64,000 bases of DNA from contig NZ_JARHTP010000015.1 of NCBI RefSeq assembly GCF_029223485.1, positions 1 to 64,000 on the forward strand, written 5' to 3'. Below the pieces are notes generated by a model. It was not told the DNA's origin and searched no databases. It saw nothing but the letters and a program-made list of their open reading frames with translations. Position numbers and translations under genes: made by a program. Below are positions 7,168 to 15,031 of this stretch, piece by piece. Numbering within the stretch: position 1 is the first letter of the stretch; the number at the start of each line of letters is the position of its first letter. The stretch comes from Streptomyces coacervatus. Lineage in GTDB: Bacteria; Actinomycetota; Actinomycetes; Streptomycetales; Streptomycetaceae.

Positions 7168-10100
7168 CTATCGGCCCGCACTGACATCCTCGTTGGGCGG
7201 TTCCTCACAGTTTGCTTGCGCGGCCGGCTCCTCCAGCAGCAGCCGCTCCAGTGCGGACCGGTCGGGCCAGTCCTGCGGTCGTACCACCTCGCCGGTGCGT
7301 ACATACAGGAATGCGGCGTTGACGGACTCCAGGGGGATGCCCTGCTGCTCGGCCCAGGCGAGCCGGTACAGGGCGAGCTGGAGCGGGTCGGCGGTGCGGG
7401 TGCGGCTGGTCTTCCAGTCGACGATCTCGTACGTCGGCCCGTCGCCGTCGTCCTCCTTGTAGACGGCGTCGATGCGGCCCCGGACGACGCGGCCGGCGAT
7501 GGCGAGCTGGAAGGGCGCCTCGACTCGGTGGGGTGTGCGGTGGGCGTACGTGGTGCGTTCGAAGGCTTCCTTGAGGGCTTCCAGGTCGTGTTCGTCGGCG
7601 ATGTCGGTCTCGCTGCCGGGCAGTTCCTCCGGCTCCAGCATCGGAAGGGTCAGCTCTTCGAAGCGGGCCTCGATCCAGGCGTGGAAGCGGGTGCCCCGGC
7701 GGGCGGCGGGTTGCGGGGCGCGCGGCATGGGGCGTGCGAGTTCCTGCGCGAAACCGTCCGGGTCGGCGGCCAGGCGCAGCACCTGGGAAGCGGTGAGCGA
7801 TGCGGGGAGGGGGACGTCCGTGACGGCCTCCCGCGCGCGCAGGAGTTCACCGGTGAGGGCGTCGAGGTCTCGGTCCCAGGAGGCGAGGGTGCGGGCTTCC
7901 TCCGGGGTGAGGCGGGAGTGCGCGGGGGTGGTGCGGGAGTGCGGGGGCGTGGAGGCGTGCGCGTTGTGCTCCGGGTGCGCGCGTGCGCCGTCGGGTGTGC
8001 TTGTGTGCTCGGTGCTTTCCGGGGCCGTCGCCTGGTGCGGGACGGTGGGGCGGTGCGTGGACCAGGCGTGCCAGTCGCCGGGGTCTTCGTTCGTGAAAGG
8101 GGCCCCTTCTGCGAAGGGGTCCTGCTCGTCGTAGGGCATTTCTTCGTCGTAGGGCACTTCTTCGTCATCCGGTGGCGGTGGCCAGTCCGGGTCGTCGTGG
8201 CTGTCCGGGTCGTGTGTGGCCGCGGGGTGGCCGTCGTCGTGGGAGGCGAGGTTCTCCAGGTGGGCCAGGACCGTTTCGGCGGCCGTCCTGCGCCGGGCCA
8301 GGGATGCCTCGTCCAACGGCAGGGGCCAGACCTGGTCGGCGGTCGCGGTGTGCAGGGCCGGGTTCTCCTCGCCTTCGGCGGGCTCGTCCGCCCACGCCTC
8401 GATCTCGCCGTGGCCGGCCGCGCAGTGGTCGTACAGGTCCTGCAGGAAGCCGGAGGGTCCGCGGGGCTTCTTCTGGGTGCGGCCCCACCAGTGGCCGGAG
8501 CCAAGGAGGAGGGAGCGGGGGCGGGTGAAGGTGACGTAGCCGAGGCGGAGTTCCTCGGTGTGCTGGTGTTCCTTCATGGCCTCCTGGAAGGCTTTCAGGC
8601 TTCGGGAGTCCCATGTGTCCAGGTCGGGCAGGGTGTCGGCGTCGCCGCGCAGTTCGTGCGGCAGCACCTTGCCCTGGGCGGTCCACTTCTCTCGGCCCTG
8701 GGTGCTGGGGAAGGTGCCGGTGACCAGGCCGGGGACGGCCACGACGTCCCACTCCAGGCCTTTGGACTTGTGGGCGGTGAGGACCTTCACGGTGTTCTCG
8801 CCGCCGGGGAGGGCGTTGTCGAGGCCCTTCTCGTACTGGGCGGCGGTGCGCAGGAAGGCCAGGAAGGCGAGCAGTGTGGCCTCGCCGTCGCCGGCGGCGA
8901 ACGAGGCGGCGATGTCGAGGAAGTTGGAGAGGGTCTCGCGGCGGCGGGCGGCCAGGGCGTGCGGGGATGCCGACAGTTCCACCTCCAGGCCGGTGACGGC
9001 GAGGACGCGGTGCAGGACGTCCATGAGGGGGTCGGCGAGCGAGCGGCGCAGGTCGCGCAGTTCGGCGGCCAGGCGCGCGAAGCGCACGCGCGCGTCCGGG
9101 GAGAAGGGCAGCCCGTCGTCCTCCCGCTCGGCTTCGAGCGGCATCTCCAGGAAGGTGTCGAGGGCGTCGGCGAGCGAGGTCACCTCGGAGGGGTCGACTC
9201 CCTCGACGGCTTCGGCGAGCCGACGGTCCCGGTCGTCGTCGCCGTCCACGCGCGCGTGGGCGACGAGGAGCCGGGCGCGGCGTCCCAGGAGGGCGAGGTC
9301 GCGGGGTCCGATGCGCCAGCGCGGGCCGGTCAGCAGGCGGACCAGGGAGGCGTTGGCGCCGGGGTCCTGGAGGACCTCGCAGACGGCGACCAGGTCGGCG
9401 ATCTCGGGGAGGTGCAGCAGTCCGGACAGGCCGACCACCTCGACGGGGACGTCCCGGGCGACGAGTGCGCCCTGGATCTCGGCGAAGTCGGTCGCCGTAC
9501 GGCACAGGACGGCGATCTCACCGGGTGCCTTGCCGGTGTTCACGAGGTGGGCGACGGAGTCGGCGATCCAGTCGATCTCCTCGGCGTGGGTGGGCAGCAG
9601 CGCGCAGCGCACCGTGCCGTCGCGTTCGGCGCCGGGGGCCGGGCGGAGGGCTTCCACGCCCGCGTGCATGGCGCGCAGGGGCTCCGCGAGACCGTTGGCG
9701 AGGTCGAGGAGGCGGCCGCCGCTGCGGCGGTTCTCGCTGAGCGCCTGGCGGGTGGCGGGGCGGCCGTCGGGGTGTGCGAAGTGCTCCGGGAAGTCGTCCA
9801 GGTTGGCGACGGAGGCGCCGCGCCAGCCGTAGATGGCCTGGCAGGGGTCGCCGACGGCGGTGACCGGGTGGCCGGTGCCGTCGCCGAACAGGCCTGCCAG
9901 GAGGATGCGTTGGGCCACCGAGGTGTCCTGGTACTCGTCGAGGAGGACCACGCGGAACTCGTCGCGCAGGATGCGGCCCACTTCGGGGATGCCGGCGAGC
10001 TGGGCGGAGAGGGCGATCTGGTCGCCGAAGTCGAGCAGGTCGCGCTCGCGCTTGGCGGCCCGGTAGCGCACCACCAGATCGGCCAGTTCACGGCGCGCGG

Positions 10101-10770
10101 CGGCCGCCTCGGGGACCTTGCGCAGGTCGGCGTTGGTGAGTTTGGCGTTTTCCAGGGTGCGCAGCAGCCCGGCGTCGTAGGCGCGCAGATCCTCGGGCCG
10201 TACGAGGTGCTCGGCGAGCTCGGCGTCGAGGGCGAGCAGGTCGCTGACCAGGTCCGCGAAGGAGCGGGTGAGTGCCCGGTAGGGGCCGGGTGCCTCGCGC
10301 AGCACGCGCGCGGCGAGCTGGTAGCGGGTGGCGTCGGCGAGCAGGCGGGCGGTGGGTTCGAGGCCGATGCGCAGGCCGTGGTCGGTCAGGAGGCGGCCCG
10401 CGAAGGCGTGGTACGTCGAGATCACCGGCTCGCCCGGCGGGTTGTCCGGGTCGATGACGTCGGGGTCGGTGACGCCCGCCTTGATGAGCGCCTTGCGGAC
10501 GCGTTCCGCGAGTTCACCGGCGGCTTTGTTGGTGAACGTGAGGCCCAGGACCTGTTCGGGGGCGACCTGGCCGGTGCCGACCAGCCACACCACGCGTGCC
10601 GCCATCACCGTCGTCTTGCCCGACCCGGCTCCGGCCACGATCACCTGCGGGGCCGGCGGCGCGATGATGCAGGCCGTCTGCTCCGGGGTGAACGGAATCC
10701 CGAGGAGCTCCTTGAGCTGATCGGGATCGGTGATACGGGGTGGCACGTCAGAGAGGCTAGCGGCGGCCAC
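7168..10770 (-). CDS. adnB: AdnB-like helicase-nuclease subunit
   Basis: A 1200-residue protein with an SF1A UvrD motor (Walker A GAGSGKT at 47-53, LLDEYQDTS motif II, AHKSKGLEWD near the end of the motor) and a C-terminal RecB-family nuclease (GTRFHAWIE, GRIDAVY, EIVDWKTS). The two parts are joined by an acidic/His/Thr/Pro-rich low-complexity stretch at about residues 845-950. Paired with the next gene it corresponds to the mycobacterial AdnAB complex, which resects double-strand breaks from the end using two motors and two nucleases; AdnB is the lead motor there. All nuclease residues appear intact. The start is GTG; a second GTG 24 bp further in (VPPRITD) is equally plausible because neither has a clear Shine-Dalgarno. 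Confidence 0.92.
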   Translation of the reverse strand: MAAASLSDVPPRITDPDQLKELLGIPFTPEQTACIIAPPAPQVIVAGAGSGKTTVMAARVVWLVGTGQVAPEQVLGLTFTNKAAGELAERVRKALIKAGVTDPDVIDPDNPPGEPVISTYHAFAGRLLTDHGLRIGLEPTARLLADATRYQLAARVLREAPGPYRALTRSFADLVSDLLALDAELAEHLVRPEDLRAYDAGLLRTLENAKLTNADLRKVPEAAAARRELADLVVRYRAAKRERDLLDFGDQIALSAQLAGIPEVGRILRDEFRVVLLDEYQDTSVAQRILLAGLFGDGTGHPVTAVGDPCQAIYGWRGASVANLDDFPEHFAHPDGRPATRQALSENRRSGGRLLDLANGLAEPLRAMHAGVEALRPAPGAERDGTVRCALLPTHAEEIDWIADSVAHLVNTGKAPGEIAVLCRTATDFAEIQGALVARDVPVEVVGLSGLLHLPEIADLVAVCEVLQDPGANASLVRLLTGPRWRIGPRDLALLGRRARLLVAHARVDGDDDRDRRLAEAVEGVDPSEVTSLADALDTFLEMPLEAEREDDGLPFSPDARVRFARLAAELRDLRRSLADPLMDVLHRVLAVTGLEVELSASPHALAARRRETLSNFLDIAASFAAGDGEATLLAFLAFLRTAAQYEKGLDNALPGGENTVKVLTAHKSKGLEWDVVAVPGLVTGTFPSTQGREKWTAQGKVLPHELRGDADTLPDLDTWDSRSLKAFQEAMKEHQHTEELRLGYVTFTRPRSLLLGSGHWWGRTQKKPRGPSGFLQDLYDHCAAGHGEIEAWADEPAEGEENPALHTATADQVWPLPLDEASLARRRTAAETVLAHLENLASHDDGHPAATHDPDSHDDPDWPPPPDDEEVPYDEEMPYDEQDPFAEGAPFTNEDPGDWHAWSTHRPTVPHQATAPESTEHTSTPDGARAHPEHNAHASTPPHSRTTPAHSRLTPEEARTLASWDRDLDALTGELLRAREAVTDVPLPASLTASQVLRLAADPDGFAQELARPMPRAPQPAARRGTRFHAWIEARFEELTLPMLEPEELPGSETDIADEHDLEALKEAFERTTYAHRTPHRVEAPFQLAIAGRVVRGRIDAVYKEDDGDGPTYEIVDWKTSRTRTADPLQLALYRLAWAEQQGIPLESVNAAFLYVRTGEVVRPQDWPDRSALERLLLEEPAAQANCEEPPNEDVSAGR

Positions 10771-10865
10771 TGACAGTGGAGGCCCAATCGGCCCCGGGGC
10801 TGGAAGAAGCGCAGGTCAGCATGTGTGGTGCGGTCGATCACAGGGAACCCGGAAGATCACCCGGG

Positions 10866-13800
10866 TCACTCGACCACGTGCCGCCCTTCGGGCCGCGCGC
10901 TGCAGGACGCCTGGAAGGCGCAGTGCGTGCAGTGCTGGCCGGCGCTCGGCGTGAACCGTTCGTCGAGGACCTTTCCGGCGGCGTTGGCCAGCAGCCGGCC
11001 GGCCCACTCCCCCTCCAGTGGTTCCTGGGCCTGCACCTTGGGGAGGGTCTCGCCGCCGTCCCGCTGGGCGGCACCCTGGCGCAGCTGGACCAGTTCGGCG
11101 CCGCCGGGCTCGGGACGCACGCCGTCGAAGGCTTCGTCCACGGCGCCTTCGCGGACGGCGAGCTGGTAGACGGCGAGCTGCGGGTGGCGTTCGACTTCGC
11201 GGGCGGTCGGCGCCTGTTTGCCGGTCTTGAAGTCGACGACGTAGGCGCGGCCCTCGCCGTCGGCCTCGACGCGGTCCATGGAGCCGCGGATGCGGACCTC
11301 GTAGTCGCCCGCTTCGAGGGTGACGTCGAAGTCGTGCTCGCTGGCCACCGGTGTACGGCCGGTGCGATCCATGACGTGCCACTTCAGGAAGCGTTCGAGC
11401 GCCACGCGCGCGTTCTCCTTCTCCTGCGCCGACTTCCAGGGCGCGTCGAAGGCGAGTGCGTTCCACACGGAGTCGAGGCGCTCCATGAGGACGGCGAGGT
11501 CGGCAGGCGTGTGTCCGGAGGCGACCTCGTCGGCGAGGACGTGCACGACGTTGCCGAAGCCCTGGGCGGCCGTCGCGGGGGCGTCGGCCTTCACCTCGCG
11601 GCCCAGGAACCACTGCAGGGCGCAGGTGTTGGCGAGCTGATCGAGGGCGCTGCCGGAGAGCACGACGGGCTGGTCGCGGTTGCGCAGCGGCACCTTGCTC
11701 TCGGTCGGCTCGAACATGCCCCACCAGCGGTAGGGGTGGGCGGACGGGACGAGCGGGCGTCCGTCCTCGTCGGCGAGCGCGGCGAGCCGCGCCAGGCGGT
11801 GGGCGGCGGCCTCCCTGAGGGTGTCGGAGACGCGCGGGTCGACCGTCGTGGCGCGCAGTTCGGCGACGAGGGCCGCGACGGACAGCGGGCGGCGGGGGCG
11901 GCCGGTGACGTCCCTGGGGTCGACGCCGAGTTCGGTGAGGAAACGGGAGGGCTGGTCGCCGTCGTCCGCGGGTGCCTTCACGGCGGTGATGACGAGGCGT
12001 TCACGCGCGCGCGTGGCGGCCACGTAGAACAAGCGCCGCTCCTCCGCGAGCAGGGCGCCCGGGGTGAGCGGTTCGGCGAGTCCGTCGCGGCCGATGCGGT
12101 CGGCCTCCAGGAGGGAGCCGCGGCGGCGCAGGTCCGGCCACAGGCCCTCCTGCACGCCCGCGACGACGACCAGGCTCCACTCCAGGCCCTTGGAGCGATG
12201 CGCGGTCATCAGGCGTACGGCGTCGGGGCGTACGGCACGCCGGGTGAGCGTGTCGGCGGCGATGTCCTCGGCCTCGATCTCCTCCAGGAAGTTGAGGGCG
12301 CCCCGGCCGCCGGTGCGCTCCTCCGCGCGCGCTGCGGTCGCGAACAGGGCGCACACGGCGTCCAGGTCACGGTCGGCGTTGCGGCCGGCCGCACCACCGC
12401 GCCGGGCGGACCGCTGCAGGCGCGCGGGCCACGGCGTGCCGTCCCACAGGTCCCACAGCGCCTCCTCGGCCGTACCGCCGCCCGCGAGGCGCTCCCTGGC
12501 CCTGCGCAGCAGTGCGCCGAGGCGCTGGGCGCCACGCGCGTACGCCGGATCGTGCGCGACCAGGCGCTCCGGCTCGGCCAGCGCCCGCGCAAGGAGCTCG
12601 TCCGAGGGCGGTGGCAGGGGGTCGCCCGCGGCCCGCTCCTCGTCGCGCAGAGCACGCCCGAGGCGGCGCAGGTCGGCGGCGTCCATGCCGGCGAGGGGGG
12701 AGGCCAGCAGGGTCAGGGCGGTTTCGGTGTCGAGCCAGGACGTGGCCGCCTCGGGCTGTCCAGGGGCGGGCTCGGCGCCCTCCCCGTCCGGCACGTCGGT
12801 GCGCGCCGCCTCCGCCGCGGCCACCGCCCGCAGTGCCGTCAGCAGCGGCGCCACAGCCGGTTCGTGCCGCAGCGGCAGGTCGTCGCCGTCGATGTCCAGG
12901 GGCACGCCCGCCGCGGTGAGCGCACGGCGCACCGTCGGAATCGTGCGGGATCCGGCGCGCACGAGTACGGCCATCTCACGCCAGGGGACGCCGTCCTCCA
13001 GGTGTGCGCGGCGCAGGATGTCGGCGATGTTGTCCAGCTCCGTACCGGGCGTCGGGTACGTGTACACCTCGACGCGGCCGCCGTCCCGCACCGGCGCGAG
13101 TTCGCGATGCGCGCGTACCTTCTGCGCCGGAAGCCGGGTGAGCGGCATGCGCTGGGTGAGCAGCCGGGTCGCGGTGAGCAGGGCGGCACCGGAGCGGCGC
13201 GAGGTGCGCAGGACCTCTACGGGCGCCGGGCGGCCGTCCGCGCGCGGGAAGGCGCCCGGGAACTCGAGGATGCCGCCCACGTCCGCACCGCGGAACGCGT
13301 AGATCGACTGGTCCGGGTCGCCGAAGGCGACAAGGGTGCGGCCTCCGCCGGCGAGGGCGTGCAGCAGCCGTACCTGGGCAGCGTCCGTGTCCTGGTATTC
13401 GTCCACGAAGACGGCGTCGTAGCGCGCGGCGAGCCGCTCGGCGGCCTCGGGGCGGGAGGCCAGGAGGACCGCTCGGTGGACCAGCTCCGCGTAGTCGAGC
13501 ACGCCCTGCAGGTCGAGCACGTCGAGGTATTCGGCGAGGAAGGTGGCCGCCGCGCGCCAGTCGGGGCGGCCGATACGGCGGGCGAAGGCGTCCAGGGCGC
13601 CGGGCCCCAGGCCCAGTTCGCGGCTGCGGGCGAGCACCGCACGGACCTCGTCGGCGAAGCCCCGGGTGGTCAGACAGGCGCGCAGTTCGTCGGGCCAGCG
13701 CACGTGCGCGAGACCGAGCCGCTCCAGGTCGAGCTGGCCCGCGAGCAGTTCACGGACGGTCACGTCCTGCTCGGGGCCCGACAGCAGGCGCAGCGGCTCC

Positions 13801-14201
13801 ACGAACAGGTCGTTGTCCTGGTGGGCGCGGACCAGGGCGTAGCAGAACGAGTGGAAGGTGGTCGCCTGGGGCGCGCGCGGCGCCCCTATGCGCAGTGCCA
13901 TGCGGTCGCGCAGTTCGACGGCCGCCTTGCGGCTGAACGTCAGCACCAGGATGCGCTCGGGGTCCCCGCCACGGGCGATCCTCGCCGCCACGGACTCGAC
14001 GAGCGTGGTGGTCTTACCGGTACCCGGACCTGCGAGGACGAGCAGCGGGCCGCCCTTGTGGTCAACCACGGAGCGCTGTGGCGCGTCCAGATGAGGGGGA
14101 TCCTGTCGGGCCGGCGGGGTACGCACCAGTCGGTAGGCGCCACGACTCCCCTGTCGCACCTGGGGGTGCGACAGGCGCCTGGTGGAGGAAGAGGAGCTCA
14201 C
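10866..14201 (-). CDS. adnA: AdnA-like helicase-nuclease subunit
   Basis: About 1111 residues. It has an SF1A helicase with intact Walker A (GPGTGKT, about 58-64), VFVDEYQD motif II and TAHRSKGLEWS, and a C-terminal RecB-like nuclease with RIRGSMDRVE and VVDFKTGK. One cysteine before the nuclease (LANTCALQWF) and a terminal CxxCx5C (CTHCAFQASC) form the four-cysteine pattern of an Fe-S cluster that staples the nuclease domain in AddB-type enzymes. It is the first gene of the adnA-adnB-M20 run and should form a heterodimer with AdnB. GTG at 14199-14201 is proposed; an in-frame GTG 42 bp upstream would add 14 residues. In AddAB/RecBCD terms it fills the recombination end-resection role. Confidence 0.9.
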   Translation of the reverse strand: MSSSSSTRRLSHPQVRQGSRGAYRLVRTPPARQDPPHLDAPQRSVVDHKGGPLLVLAGPGTGKTTTLVESVAARIARGGDPERILVLTFSRKAAVELRDRMALRIGAPRAPQATTFHSFCYALVRAHQDNDLFVEPLRLLSGPEQDVTVRELLAGQLDLERLGLAHVRWPDELRACLTTRGFADEVRAVLARSRELGLGPGALDAFARRIGRPDWRAAATFLAEYLDVLDLQGVLDYAELVHRAVLLASRPEAAERLAARYDAVFVDEYQDTDAAQVRLLHALAGGGRTLVAFGDPDQSIYAFRGADVGGILEFPGAFPRADGRPAPVEVLRTSRRSGAALLTATRLLTQRMPLTRLPAQKVRAHRELAPVRDGGRVEVYTYPTPGTELDNIADILRRAHLEDGVPWREMAVLVRAGSRTIPTVRRALTAAGVPLDIDGDDLPLRHEPAVAPLLTALRAVAAAEAARTDVPDGEGAEPAPGQPEAATSWLDTETALTLLASPLAGMDAADLRRLGRALRDEERAAGDPLPPPSDELLARALAEPERLVAHDPAYARGAQRLGALLRRARERLAGGGTAEEALWDLWDGTPWPARLQRSARRGGAAGRNADRDLDAVCALFATAARAEERTGGRGALNFLEEIEAEDIAADTLTRRAVRPDAVRLMTAHRSKGLEWSLVVVAGVQEGLWPDLRRRGSLLEADRIGRDGLAEPLTPGALLAEERRLFYVAATRARERLVITAVKAPADDGDQPSRFLTELGVDPRDVTGRPRRPLSVAALVAELRATTVDPRVSDTLREAAAHRLARLAALADEDGRPLVPSAHPYRWWGMFEPTESKVPLRNRDQPVVLSGSALDQLANTCALQWFLGREVKADAPATAAQGFGNVVHVLADEVASGHTPADLAVLMERLDSVWNALAFDAPWKSAQEKENARVALERFLKWHVMDRTGRTPVASEHDFDVTLEAGDYEVRIRGSMDRVEADGEGRAYVVDFKTGKQAPTAREVERHPQLAVYQLAVREGAVDEAFDGVRPEPGGAELVQLRQGAAQRDGGETLPKVQAQEPLEGEWAGRLLANAAGKVLDERFTPSAGQHCTHCAFQASCSARPEGRHVVE

Positions 14202-14458
14202 GTGGTTCGCCGGTCCTGGTGGTTGTACTGGTCGTCGGACCACCGCGCGTGCAGGGCGGTGGTCGGGAGGTGAGGGGGACGCGTGCAGGCGACGCTACGC
14301 CGACGGAGGTTGCGGAAGCAGGGCTTCCTCTTCTTCCCTCGCGGCACTCACGACCCGCACGTCCCTTGCCCCACGAACGTACGGCATGCCACAAACGTGC
14401 CCCGTTTCCCCCGTACGGATCACGGGTCACACACCGGCCCGTCGTATGGCGGAAGCTT

Positions 14459-14845
14459 TCAGGTGTGACCCTCCGCACGTTCGCCGCCGTCCCACCTGGC
14501 CCGCCTCATGTCGAGGCGCGGCAGGTGGCCCTCGGCGGCCCTGCTCGCCTGCTTGAGGGGGGTGCCCTCGGCGCGGTAGTGATCGAGAGCGCGCAGTTCG
14601 TGTCCCGGGAGCAGGACGCCGTCCGCGCGCACGACGCGCCACCACGGAACGGCTCCCCCGTAGAGGGCCATCACCCGGCCGACCTGACGGGGGCCGCCCT
14701 CCTCCAGCCACTCGGCCACGTCCCCGTACGTCATGACACGCCCGGGCGGGATCAGTTCGGCGACATCGAGGACGCGCTCTGCGTATTCGGGCAGCGCGTC
14801 CGCGTGCTCCGGGCGGGCGTCCCGCGGAAGGCTCTCCTCGCTCAT
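14459..14845 (-). CDS. alkyltransferase-like protein (ATL), MGMT-family without active-site cysteine
   Basis: A 128-residue single-domain relative of O6-alkylguanine-DNA alkyltransferase. The helix-turn-helix DNA-binding region (LIPPGRVMTYGDVAEWL) is present, but the catalytic PCHR is replaced by PWWRV at 67-71. The tryptophan-for-cysteine change is the hallmark of ATL proteins. They bind O6-alkylguanine without repairing it and hand the lesion to nucleotide excision repair. ATG at 14843-14845 is chosen; an ATG 9 bp upstream (MGRMSEE) is also possible. It is divergent from the next membrane-protein gene and close to adnAB, as in mycobacteria. Confidence 0.9.
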   Translation of the reverse strand: MSEESLPRDARPEHADALPEYAERVLDVAELIPPGRVMTYGDVAEWLEEGGPRQVGRVMALYGGAVPWWRVVRADGVLLPGHELRALDHYRAEGTPLKQASRAAEGHLPRLDMRRARWDGGERAEGHT

Positions 14846-15031
14846 CCGGCCCATCCTGCCGCACGCCACCGACAGTGTGACGCGGTCGCGACTGTGCGTA
14901 TCCCTCGCCCCCGGGCGGCGCTTCCGGCAGACTGTGCGCCCCCGCTCCTGCACCCTGATGCCCCCGCGTGTCGGTGGAGCATGCCACCATCGTGCGGGCG
15001 GTGACTGGTGATACGAGATCAAGAAGAGACC

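Noticed and set aside
6901..10773. 1290-codon plus-strand ORF opposite adnB
   Set aside because: It is an antisense shadow in very GC-rich DNA; composition is Gly/Val/Ala-rich with no domain, and the minus strand carries complete helicase and nuclease motifs.
10776..14273. 1165-codon plus-strand ORF opposite adnA
   Set aside because: It is an antisense shadow; no motifs, while adnA shows intact motor, nuclease and cysteine motifs.
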